From contig LR746276.1 of assembly GCA_902729315.2 (NCBI GenBank), positions 250,501 to 314,500 of the forward strand: 64,000 nt of DNA. Direction: 5' to 3'. Numbering within the stretch: position 1 is the stretch's first letter; each line of letters begins with the position of its first letter. This document shows, one piece after another, positions 46,800 through 57,700 of this stretch. The stretch is from Spirodela intermedia (Eukaryota; Streptophyta; Magnoliopsida; Alismatales; Araceae). The translations under genes were made by a program, and so were the position numbers. A model generated the notes under the pieces. That model was not told the origin of the DNA, did not search any database, and saw only the letters and a program-made list of their open reading frames with translations.

Positions 46800-47690
46800 G
46801 GTCTTTTTTTAGAGTAAAGTGATGATCAAAAATCTTAGTCAACTTTAATATTTTTTGGGCATTGAGGTTGCCTACTCTTCCAAAGGCCTAGTTGTCAATC
46901 AATAGAAGTATGTACTTGATATATTGTAGGATGCATGAATGTTGTGTGCCAAACTTGCTTCTACATCGATGGATCCAAAGATCAAGTTGCTTTTAGATTC
47001 ATATAATGATCTTGAGGATCTAGGATAGTTTCGTTGCTTGGTGGGGTGACTAAATTACTCAACCTTAACTCGTCATAACATTTCTTTTGTTATGAGTGTG
47101 TTTAGTCAATTTATGGTCAATCCACAATACTAATTGAGATGTAGTCATGATGATCCTTTAGTATCTGAAGAAATATCATAGCCAAGACTTATATATAAGT
47201 CTTCTTTTTCCCTTGATGTTCATGGTGATACAAATTGGGTAAGTTCTCCTATCGATTGGTGCTCAAACACTAGCTATTGCATCTTTCTAGGGAGGAATCT
47301 TACCTCTTAGAAGAACAAGAAGCAACAAATGATTGTACTATATAATGTTGAATCAAAATATCAGACTATGTGGAGTGCTGCATGCGAGCTTATTTAGGTA
47401 TTATGTCAATTTCTTATAAAACTTGGCCTTTTTTCATTCTCAACTTATGCATCTCTTTTGCAACAATCAATATGTGGTCCATATTATTTCTAATCCTATT
47501 TTCTATAAACATGTGAAGCATATTGAGTTTGATTATCACTTTATCTAGGAGAAACTTCAAGCTTAGTTGATTCTCCTATCTTGGGTGTCTTCAAAAGCGC
47601 AACTTGTAAACATGTTTACGAAGGCTCTCGATGGTCCTCAACTAGTTTCTTTTCACTCCAAACTTAGAGCTTTCAATCTCTACACTCTAA
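46800..47690 (+). mobile_element. Copia element 1: reverse transcriptase end and RNase H, decayed
   Basis: Plus-strand reading shows GIEVAYSSKGLVVNQ, a stop, then KYVLDIL and TSMDPKIKLL. RNase H follows as 'VHGDTNWVSSPIDWCSNTSYCIFLG', with the Asp of the usual DADWAG motif changed. The C-terminal 'VESKYQTMWSAACELI' is also present. Several stops. It is placed directly after the right end of repeat E and leads to the polypurine tract at about 47692-47702. Confidence 0.8.
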
Positions 47691-47703
47691 CTTGAGGGGG
47701 GGT

Positions 47704-47848
47704 TGTAAAGATATATATAAATATATATATATATATGTATGTTTATGGGCCTAGCCCACTTTCTCTCACTCTCTTCACTCATATATGTATAAGGCTTCTG
47801 CCCTCTTTTCATAATCAAATATTAGCCCACTTTCTTTCACTCTCTTCA
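47704..47848 (+). repeat. 3' LTR of copia element 1
   Basis: It starts TGTAAAGATATATATA after a run of seven Gs in the polypurine tract. The body matches the LTR at 28003. The end is placed by alignment to ...CTCTTCA and is uncertain by several bases because a short TTTCTTTCACTCTCTTCA segment is repeated. Confidence 0.65.
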
Positions 47849-49030
47849 CTTTTTACTTTAAATGTGGATGAGAAAAGTGCAGGTAAGATACATGGCAAGA
47901 GAGGATGGAATGATGATTTGATGCAGCTAGAGTTGTGAAGATAATATATTTGAGCCTTGAATGCACAGGACATTAAACTAGAAGTGGGGAGGATCAGAAA
48001 TCAGACCTTGAATCCACAAGGCACGATTTTTTTTAATTCGTGAATTCACAAGGCAATGTTTTTTATAATTCTTGCATTCACAAGAATGGCTTTGATGACC
48101 CTTGAATCTACAAACACTCAAAACTCTCTCATAGAGAACCAAATTTTTAATAACCAGGATTGTCTAGGTTACAATAAGGAAGCCTTTAAATAAGCTTAGA
48201 AATGAGGTGGGATGTTTCAAAAGTAAACAAGCTTTGAATTAGAATCCAAATAGATTATTGATGTGTCTTTTGTCACTGTATTAAAAGACATCAATTTAAA
48301 TATCAAAAAAAGCTAAATTTCACTAAAACAGCATCTTTATAGGAGAGATAGGAGTGATGCATCTGCTAGCGTTTTCTTGCTTCAAGAAAATAAAAAATGA
48401 GAAATGAAAGGGGCAGAGTTTCTAATGTTGGCATGACGATTTGCAAGAGCTCAGGTATAGATTTGCAGAGGTCGAGGTAACTCCAAGATTGCTTCAATTG
48501 TGCTCCAGGGGTGTCCCAACTAGCTCTTACTCCTTAGCTGCACCTCAAGTCCAAAGAGAAAAAACAACTTTCCTTAAAGAGAACTAAAAGAAATGAATTC
48601 CTCTTGAAGTACAACAGCGTAAAAACATATTGGCTACGACACAACATTCTACTACTATAAAATTAATTCAGACACAAAGACTCAATAGTAAACATGACTA
48701 CGACACAAGACTAACAAAGGAAAGACGCACCAAAATGATATAAACAATAAAAATAATGGGCCAATGATAACTAGAAAATGTCACAAGTAACCTTGAAATA
48801 GTGTATGCCAATTTGACTATAACTAGAAAATGTAATAACTGAGTAAAGGTTGTAATAGGAAAAGGAAGAGAAGAGAGGATCACTTAGATACGAGCAGCTC
48901 CCCTTGTGACACAGGGGGGGCCGGCAGCCTGCTACAGAGGTTGTCAAGTTCCACGGTTTATGTTCCTGTAATTCGTCCAACTGTCACTTAGATAATTACG
49001 ATTGCTGGATACTATTAAAGCCAAATAAAG
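47849..49030. other. Intergenic DNA, nothing recognised
   Basis: 'ttgaat.cacaaggc' and related phrases recur three or four times between 47.95 and 48.12 kb, a small degenerate repeat. No gene, LTR or RNA gene could be identified. Confidence 0.4.
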
Positions 49031-49039
49031 GGTTAGAGT

Positions 49040-49093
49040 GGATAGAGAGAGAGGGTGGGGAAATAGTGAACAGAGGGAGAGAGGGCAGAAAGA

Positions 49094-49124
<31 letters not shown>

Positions 49125-49450
49125 GGCAGAGCGAGAGCGGACAGAGAGAGAGAGAGCAGAAAGAGTGGAATGAGAGAAAGAGACTATAGAGATACAGAGC
49201 GAACGAGAGTGGGCAGAACGGGCGAGATAAGAAAGAGAGCAGACGACAGAGGGCAGAACGGGTGAGAACAGAAAGAGACAATGAGAGCAGACGAGAGAGC
49301 AGAAAAAAGAGCAGATAGAGAGAGTAGCGAGAAAGAGGGCAGAGCGGGAAAGAGAAGAGAGAGAGAGAGAGAGAACAGAGAGGGAGAGGGCAGAGGGAAA
49401 GAAGAGAGCGGGAGCGAGTAGTGAAAAAGAGCGCAGAAAGAAAGAGCAAA

Positions 49451-49497
<47 letters not shown>
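49040..49497. repeat. Compound GA-rich low-complexity tract
   Basis: About 460 bp of almost pure purine on the plus strand, built from GA, GCAGA and GAGAGG units. It includes perfect (GA)n runs near 49094-49126 and 49462-49494 and a short CGCGCGCGCG at 49451-49460. It creates long Ser/Leu and Arg/Glu frames that are not genes. Confidence 0.9.
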
Positions 49498-49500
<3 letters not shown>

Positions 49501-50802
49501 ATGGGATTCCCACGATCCCCCCGTTTCGATGCCAAAGTCTGTCAAAAATAAAAAAGCTTCAAAAATCAAAATATGACCAATTGATAGTTAATTTTTATAG
49601 AATAATATGACCATTACCATACCCCTGAAATATAAAATAGAAAATAAAAATAAAAATAAAAAATAAAAAATAAAAAACAAGAAATAATAGACAGCCCCAT
49701 AAACCAGGTCTGACTTAGTCCTTGCGCACTTTACTTGGACCTAATATGATTTAGACCTTTTTAGATCTATGCCTAAAATAAAACAGCTTTCTTGATAATT
49801 CATCTTCTTCTTCATCGAATCTTTTACCACACTAACTCCTCTTCGTTGGACTTCGTGATGTCGGACATCAACTACAACAAGGAGAAGGGCAGAAATCTTT
49901 TGACCTAGATGACCCAAAACTGGTGGGTATCATCTGGATTTATCACAGTTCGTTTCAATTGTTAACCTTAGAATACTGCAAACGTTATGAGAGTTATTCA
50001 CCTTGGCTCTTTGAGGGATCTCTCACTCTCTATATTTGCAGCAACAGTTTGTTTCTTTCAACATCTATAATTCGTGGCTATCATGGTACAAGACCTTTTC
50101 ATGGTCATTTTTCTGTGTTACAATGGCTGATGCCATCTGTTTAGGCTGCGGTTTTATATGGCTAAGCCTATGGCCCTAGCTTACAGAATTTGCCATTTCC
50201 ATGTAAGTTATATTATTATCATTAGTTCTGTGGTCTATTGTTATCAAGGTGTATAGGACTTGAAATGACTAATATGCTGGAAGGGCTCAACAAATTTATC
50301 TATCCTACCTCCCCCAGATTTTATTTTCGTTTCAATAAAAATCATTGCCCCACTACTTTACTATGTTGGCAAATACAACTTACCAACGATACTTCTTGAT
50401 GAGAAAAGGGTAGTTCCTTCCAAATCCCGACCAGCATTTCGTTCCTTAGGTACACTATACAAAAGTAAATTTGAATTGGGAACCCACCCTTATTCCGTTT
50501 TCAAAAACTTGTCGCTCTTGCTAATCTGAGTCCGGGGCTTATCTCTTCTTAGGCTGAAGTTGTGCTCCTCATGCTGAACACATACTCCAAGGCTCCATGA
50601 CTGTTGGACTCATTCCCTGCTGGACATGAGAGGGCCATGAGTGAAATACGAACGTGTTCATTACACGTCCAAAAGAAGCCACCGCGTCCCCAGCGGAGGC
50701 ACATCATTACGGAAGCAAGACACAACAGAGGGGAGCATTCGAGCCTGGAAACGGCACGGAGAAACCATACAACAGAGCGCTCACAGAGACGCTGCCGTGA
50801 GC
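49498..50802. other. Downstream side of subtilase pseudogene, no gene recognised
   Basis: It contains an A-rich (AAATAAAAAT)n stretch near 49635-49680 and unassigned sequence. The open frame at 49923-50144 has no recognised family. The last few hundred bases are probably the 3' side of the minus-strand subtilase locus. Confidence 0.45.
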
Positions 50803-53070
50803 TTAGTAGGATACTACTGCCGCATTACGCACTATTATGCCATTGCAATACCAACCCAGCACGCCGCTGACGGTGGACCCCGTCCCGGAGCCGCTCCTTG
50901 CGAAGGTCACCGTGTACTGCTTCTTCTCCCCGGCGGAGAATGTGAGAGTGTCCGGTCGGACGGTCGCGGTGACCCCTTCGAGCTCGTTCAGGGCTTTGCA
51001 GCTGGTTCCCGGAGGCCCCAAGTTGGTCAGCGTCCGGGTCACCTCTCGTTTGAAGTTGTTTTCATCGGTCAGGAAGATCCGAAAGGTGGGATAGTTCAGC
51101 TCGCCCTCCTTGATAGAAATAACTGACGAGCAGTCCACGGCGCCGCCCGTGATTATGCCGATCTCCTGATCTGTATATCCAAGGCCGCACAAATATGCGA
51201 TGTAGTCGCTTAAGGTGATTTTGTAAACCACTAGCCTTAAGGGCCCAATAAGGGTCGACCTCTCCCGCACCCATGTCAAAGCCTGTTGCCTGCATCCCCA
51301 CGTGGTTCGTGATCCGGTTCTTTATGGTTCCCCATATGTACGTCGAGGTCATCAGAGCCGACTTGATTATTGCCGGCGGCGACCAGGTGGGATGAGCGGA
51401 CTTGATCAGCGCTGCTACGCCGCTCACGTGGGGTGTGGCCATGGAGGTACCGGAGATTATGTTGAAAGACAACTGGTCGTCGGGGGATCCCACCGGTGTA
51501 GGCCACGCCGCAAGGATGTTGACCCCTGGGGCGACGATGTCTGGCTTCAGGATTCCTGGGCTGGCGGTGCTGGGTCCCCTCGAAGAGAAGTACGCCATCG
51601 CTGGCGTGAACGGCCCTCCAGTAACGGCGCCCTTGAAGACGATGGTAGCCGTCGCACTGCTGCTAGACGCTATGTACTGTTTGATCACCAATCCGGCGTA
51701 AAAGCTGACGTGGGATGCCGGAAGGACGTGGGCGTCTGTGATGGTGGTGTTCCCCTCTCTCGCGCTGTTCGCCAGTATCATGGCTGCACCGCCGGCGTTC
51801 CGCACCAGGAGACTTTGGTCAACCCGCCACACGTGTGGGGTGATATCACATAACACCACCTTTCCCTCCACGTTGATCGAGAAGTTTAAACAGGATCCGC
51901 CCGTGACGAGACCACGCTGAGTTGGGGGGAAGGAGAAAGGCTGGTACAGTGACTCGCCGTCAAACTCGAGCCCATTCCCGAGCCTCACTGTCGCGCGGAT
52001 GCTCCTGTCCATGGTGCTCGCGCCGACCACAACCAGCCACGGCGCCTGGTTGGAGAGGGTGCCCGGGGACGGTCCGTTGTTTCCCGCGGCGCATCCGACG
52101 AAGATGCCCTTCTCCACCGCCTTGAAGGCGCCGATGGCAATCGGATCAATGCTGAAGTTCCTAGATGGACCAGCGATTGACAGTGACGCGATGTGAACCC
52201 CGTCGTTGATGGCGGCGTCGAGACCCGCCAGGATATCGGTCGAGAGGCAGTCTTTGGGGCCGGAGCCGCAGACCTTATAGACGGAGAGGTAGGCCCTGGG
52301 AGCCATGCCCACCGCCGTGCCTTGAGCATTCCCATACGAGGCGGCGCCGTCGACAAAACAGCCCGCAGCAATGCTCGTGACGTGTGTGCCGTGTCCATTG
52401 ATGTCGAATGGTGCCGTCCCCAGATAAATCTCGCCGGTGAGTCCTCCGCCCTGCATCGCTCTCAGGCCGAGAGTGAAGGCCCCTCGCACCGATGAGCTTG
52501 TTGTTGCATCGGTCAGGCCCGAACTCGCACTGCCCCTTCCAGCTAGAGGGAGGCGGCGGCAAATCGCAACCGAAGGAGGGGTGGTCCGGATTAATTCCGG
52601 TGTCGAGGACGCCGATGATTACGCCCTCGCCATAGTTGGATTCGTTCCACACGCCGGTGCGCTGCAGTCCGAGGTATTTGGGCGAGTGGGTCGTCTGGAG
52701 TGGGATGAGCTCGTCGGGGTAGGCGGCTAGGAAGCCGTCCATCTCCCTGATGACTGCCAGCTCCTCCTCGGTCAATCTGGCGGCGAAGCCAGTTACGTGC
52801 TCGTACGAGTAGAGCAGCCGCTGCTCGCCGGAGTCCAGGAGGTGGACCGGCAAGAAGGACCTGTGCCAGGCCTCCCTCCCCTCGGGGTCTGCTCGTAGAT
52901 GAGGAGGCGGCGCTTCAACATGGATGATGTACGTTCTCAGCCGGCTGCCCTGCGATCCCGGCGTTGCCAGAGGGGTCTCTTGGGTTTCGACTGCGACGAG
53001 CCGGACTTGAGAAGAAGAGGATGAAGTGTAGCAGGAGGATAGGCACGCTGGATGTCACCCAGGAAGCCAT
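50803..53070 (-). pseudogene. Subtilisin-like serine protease (SBT, S8A) broken by three frameshifts
   Basis: The reading starts at 53070 with a signal peptide (MASWVTSSVPILLLHFILFF). It shifts frame near 52990-53015 into the I9 propeptide (RTYIIHVE..., LLYSYEHVTGFAARLTEEEL) and the catalytic Asp region (GVIIGVLDTGINPDHPSF). It shifts again at a run of four Cs (52480-52483) into the His motif (NGHGTHVTSIAAG), the oxyanion Asn (GCAAGNNGPSPGTLSN), a PA domain (GKVVLCD...NAGGAAMILAN) and the Ser motif (ISGTSMATPHVSGVAALIKS). A third shift near 51220-51250 leads to the fibronectin-III-like end (VTRTLTNLG, GVTATVRPDTLTFSAGEKKQ). All four catalytic positions remain. Intact relatives are secreted to the cell wall and are about 740-780 residues. 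It is either a recent pseudogene or has assembly errors at homopolymers. Confidence 0.85.
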
Positions 53071-54389
53071 TGCCACAGCGAAGTCTCCAGGGTTGCTGCG
53101 GCGGGGCGGTGCCGTTGTGTACTACTTATAGCAAGCTAAAGGGAAGAAGCCCAAGATATCCACATCGCAATTGTAATCCAGATTTCACTAATTCACTAAA
53201 TCCTGTTGGAAGATTGTTCATCAAGGAGTTATGGTGATAAGATCGTCCTCCTTGATGTGTGTACTGGATCAACGAACTTGCAACTACTACCGCATCCACG
53301 GAATACCTTCTCCATGCCTTTGGTAGCATGCTCCCGATGGAGGTTAGATCACTCTCTTCGTTATGTCCAGATCTACCTGCTGTAGGAGATGGGACAGGCT
53401 CACCATCGAGATCTCGTCGCCCTCTCCTAGTTTCTACCTCTCTCTCTTTCTCTCTATCCCCGTCTCTGCCTCCCTATCTCAACACTCCATCGCCACGAGG
53501 GCTATAGATTGTTTGTACCGTTCATCTTATCACGGGTAACATGCTCCCTGCACAGGTTAGATCACTATCTTCGTTTTGTCTGAATCTACCTGCTGTATGA
53601 GATCGGGGGAGGGCAGTATGGTCCCTTCACAGGTTAGATCACAAAAGAGTGGACGCGTTACAAGATAATACTGACGCGTAGTATCCCTGGGAATGGATAA
53701 AAGGCACGTGCAAATCAGACCATCCAACGTGGAATTTCGGATTTTTTAAAATTATTGCACATGTGGATAAATAGGACTAGGCAACATTAGTTGGTTGTCC
53801 ATTTAAAAACATGAGTGGGAGCAGGCAGCAGTGAACAGGTGATATTTTATGAAGAAAAGGTATTGTATTCAATTTAGTAAATTTCTTATCATCGTTCGGT
53901 ATTGCGATTGAAAAATGTTGGTACCTAGACGCAGCCGATGGATATGTCCACGCCACGCTACCAGCCTCGAAAGCCCGTCGACGAATTGGGGCGGGCTTGC
54001 TTAGAATCTATTCCCACATACCACGTAGAATTGGGGCCCAAAATGCTATCTTGATCCAAAGGGCCCCGTCAGCTGTACGTCCGGCCAGAAGGGAACAATT
54101 CCGCACAGCGCCCGTCCCGGCTGCGGCCCTCCCTTCCTCTTGGCATTTACTGCAAAACGAACAAAGGCATTTATTGCCCTCTTTATATTGTTCTTGATAG
54201 AAAAAGGACGGCCCCCTTTGGGCCCCTTTCTCTCTCCTTTAAACGCTGTCTCTCTCCTCATTTGTTACAGACGTTTCGAATCTGGGGTTAGTTTCCGTGC
54301 GAATCCCCTCTCTCACGCTTCTCCGATCGATCCTTTCTCTTTACGTTTTCTATACTCATTTTCCTGCATTCCCTTAATATCTATTGAAT
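53071..54389. other. Upstream side of subtilase pseudogene with short degenerate repeats
   Basis: No gene is recognised. The phrase 'catgctccc...aggttagatcact.tcttcgtt.tgtc...tctacctgctgta.gagat' occurs at about 53328-53395 and 53530-53605, with a partial third copy near 53618-53641, forming a degenerate repeat array. It may include the former promoter of the protease gene. Confidence 0.45.
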
Positions 54390-54710
54390 TTCGAGCTTTC
54401 TATGAAGGAAATGGCATCAGGAGGCAGCTGACCACCCCCTATTCTCCTCAGCAAAACGGAGTGGTTGAAAGGAGAAATCGTACAATTGTGGAGATAATGA
54501 GAGCCATTCTGAAGCATAAGTCAATGTCTTGAAAATTTTGGGGAGAGACAGTGAACACAGTAGTGCACCTGCTCAATTGGGCTCCCACAAGGTGTCCGGA
54601 GGGGATGACTCCCTATGAAGTGTGGATAGGAAGAAAACCTCACATATCACACCTTAAAGTCTTCAGATGTCTGGTTTATGTGAAGACACCTGGTGGGGGT
54701 GGGCTTAAGG
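54390..54710 (+). mobile_element. Ty1/copia integrase fragment (Tork-like wording)
   Basis: Plus-strand reading gives 'YEGNGIRRQLTTPYSPQQNG', 'VVERRNRTIVEIMRAILKHK', one stop, then 'FWGETVNTVVHLLNWAPTRC' and 'GMTPYEVWIGRKPHISHLKV'. This is the C-terminal integrase core with its catalytic Glu (VVERRNRT). The wording differs from the other copia elements here, so it comes from another lineage. It is cut at about 54710, where a minus-strand copia begins. Confidence 0.85.
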
Positions 54711-57700
54711 AGCTAAAAGATTAGGTGTGGTCGTCATCAAGATAATGGGGTCAACAATGTATGAAGTGAAGCCAAAGGTAGTAAGAAGGCTACTGAATTT
54801 CACAAACCAAGCTCGAAGACTTTGCTTGAGTTTGTAGATAGCATATTGAAGCAACCAAACTTGGGAAGACTCCCTTTGAGTAACATACCTTGGAGGTTGC
54901 TCTATGAAAACCTGCTTTTCCAAGTCATCATAGAGGAAGGTATTACACATGCCTAACTAGTGAAGTGACTAATCACGATGTACCACCAAAAAAAGAAGAA
55001 CCTAAATAGAGTTTAGCTAGACCATAGGAGAAAAGGTCTCCATATAAACAATATCATAGGCTTGAGTGAAGCCATGGGTAATCAAACAAGTTTTGTGATG
55101 AGTGATGGAACCATCTAGGTTCTACTTCAATGTGAAGGCCCACTTGTATGTCACAATATTGACATTTGTTGGACAAGAGATAAGCTTCCCCATGTCTTGA
55201 GAAATGAGTGCTCCTACCTCTAAATCTATAGTTGCTTTTCAAGTAGGGCCCTGAAGTGCACTCAACATATGACTATGGAATCAACTTGGAAACCATGAAG
55301 AATGCAAAGGCACAAAAGGTAGGGTGAAGGCAATCATTGGAGACAAAGTGAGATATAAGATGTTGAGTGCAAGAGCAAGTACTTTTGTGCAATGCAATGG
55401 GAAGATGAAGGTCATTCATAAGTGGCATAAGAGGGTCAACTAATGAAGTAGTAATGTTAGGCAAGGTGGGTGAGGATGAAACTACACTCGAAGTGGAGGC
55501 ATTGGTAGATGACATGAGTGGTGGAGGTGCCCATGAAGAAGGGAGAATAAAGAAAGAATAGAAGGACGATATGTGAGAACGATAAGGGGTGGAAACCTAA
55601 GGGGTGGAGACGTAGATGGATGAGAAGATGAAGGAGATGGAGTAAAAAAAAGAAATCCTTATGAAAGATCACATAGTGACGGGTGTCGAGAAAGTATACT
55701 TGATAATCCTTTTGGGTGTACAAATAACCCACAAAGACACCTTTCAAAGCACAAGAAATGAGTTTAGAAAGAGATGATGAGTGATCATAAATAAAAATGG
55801 TGTAACCAAAAACCCGATGAGGTAAAGAAAAAAGAGAAGTGTTAGGTGTGAAATGTTAAAGAGGAATGACACCACCTAACAAAGCGGAAGGAAAACGATT
55901 TTGAAGATAAGTAACAGTCAGGAATGCACTAGACCACATGTAATGTGGAATATGTATTTTAGTGAGTAGTGTGTGAGTGATATCAAGTAAGTGGTGGTAT
56001 TTTTGTTCGTCAACTCCATTCTATTAAGAAGTACATGGGCAAGTGGTTTGATGAATAATACCACGATTAGTATAAAATATGTGAATAGCATCTTGAATAA
56101 GTTAAAGTTCATTGTCTTTGTAAAGAACTTTAGGTGTGGTGAAATATTGGGTAATAATCTTAATGATCAATTGAGTAATAATATGGAGAACTTGAGACCG
56201 ATCAAAGAAGATAAACCCAACTCACACAAGTATAATCATGAGTGAAAATGATGTAATAGAGATGTTCAATGACTGAGGTAACTCAAGAAGGTCCTAAAAC
56301 ATTGTAATGAACAAAATCAAATGGAACTGATGATGTACTATCACGATTTAAATAAGAGGAATATTGATGTTTATGAAATTGACATGACTCGCACACAAAT
56401 TCATTAAGAGACAATCGTAGTAAGATTTTTTGAAGTTTTGAAAAATAAGGATAACTAACATGACTTAGTCATTGAATAGTAAATCATACAAATTTAAAAT
56501 TTATAAAACTAGAAAATACTAATTTTTAGATATTTAGAAGTATTTCTAAACAAATATATCAATTATAATTCAATAAAAGTTTCAAAAATAGTGATAATTT
56601 TCTAGGTCGATCACAAAGATGTAATATAGTATCGAGTAATTTTTCAAAATTTTCCTCAAAGAATATAATTTTCTATGAATTTTATACTAGAAAATAAAAA
56701 TTAAATATATTTAAATTTATAAAAAAGAGAAATAAGGGTGCGGATTTCAAGATGACATCAATACTTGATGAACACGAATCAGGCAAAAATAGAGTTTTGC
56801 CTGATGATTCTTACCTAAATGATTACAGACAATTGGATTGATCAAATTAAAAGCTATAAAAGTCGAAAGAATCATAATTGAATAAAGTATAGCTTGGTAA
56901 ATTTAAATGACATAAATTATCATTAAATGAAGTAAAAATTAAGTTGAAAATAAGAAAATAGAGTGTTGTCATCGTGGTGGCAATGCATTAGTGATGCACC
57001 AAAATCCTAAGCGTTTAGGAAGATCGTCGTGTAGTGTTTATGACCTTGAAGGCTCTCCTTGGACAAGGACGACATAGGCAATCGCTAGATCTCCTTGCAA
57101 AGTTTAGAGATCAATGAAATGGGTCGTCAAATCATCTTCAACAGCTGTCACCTAGTGGAGTAGAAAAATGACAACTTTGCGGCTCTCTAACGACTGTCAC
57201 CCAACGAAGAGGAGCTAGATGGAGGTAGGGCATGTGTCAAGGAGCTTTATCCTCAAGCCCGTGTAGCAAGGGAAGGCTCTTCATCGCATCCGGTACGCTC
57301 TCAGGAGGTGGCGACTCATCTCCCAGTAAATCGTCTTCTTCATGACGACGGCTTGTTTGTCGATCAATCAGAGATACTTTACTTGATGGATTTGTGATCC
57401 TTTTATCATGAATTATTCAACAATTTTAGTAACAATGCTCTACGAATCGTGTTGACAAGATTTTCACTAATGATCTAGTGATTCTGGTAGCTAAATCCTT
57501 CACCGGTGATTTGTAAGAAAGTCACGATAATCAAATAAAAAATATGAGTTTTGGCTATGTGAGGATTCAAACTTGTACCAGTTTCCCACCTTTGAAGCCT
57601 TTTGGTGGAAGGTGTGATGTGGGTTTAGTCCCACATCTCTTGTGCACCAAAGTTTTGGACGAATAAATACTAATATCACATTTGCAAGCAATGAGTCCCT

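Larger units (their letters stand above)
28003..47848 (+). mobile_element. Ty1/copia element 1, split by nested insertions
   Basis: A short LTR at 28003-28128 is followed at once by a primer-binding site (TGGTATCAAAACCC, a variant of the initiator-tRNA-Met complement). About 19 kb further on, a decayed copia reverse transcriptase end and RNase H on the same strand (46.86-47.69 kb) leads to a purine tract (GAGGGGGGG) and a similar LTR at 47704-47848. Both LTRs share the ATATATAT start, 'tttatggg.ct.gcccactttctctc' and '..tgtata.gg.ttctgcc'. The simplest reading is one element carrying the gypsy fragment, copia 2, the split 1.63 kb repeat and copia 3 inside it. That the two LTRs belong together is inferred; flanking 5-bp duplications do not match. 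Confidence 0.6.

Noticed and set aside
48996-49569. Long Ser/Leu-rich minus-strand frames
   Set aside because: They are translations of the GA/CT low-complexity tract and not protein-coding.
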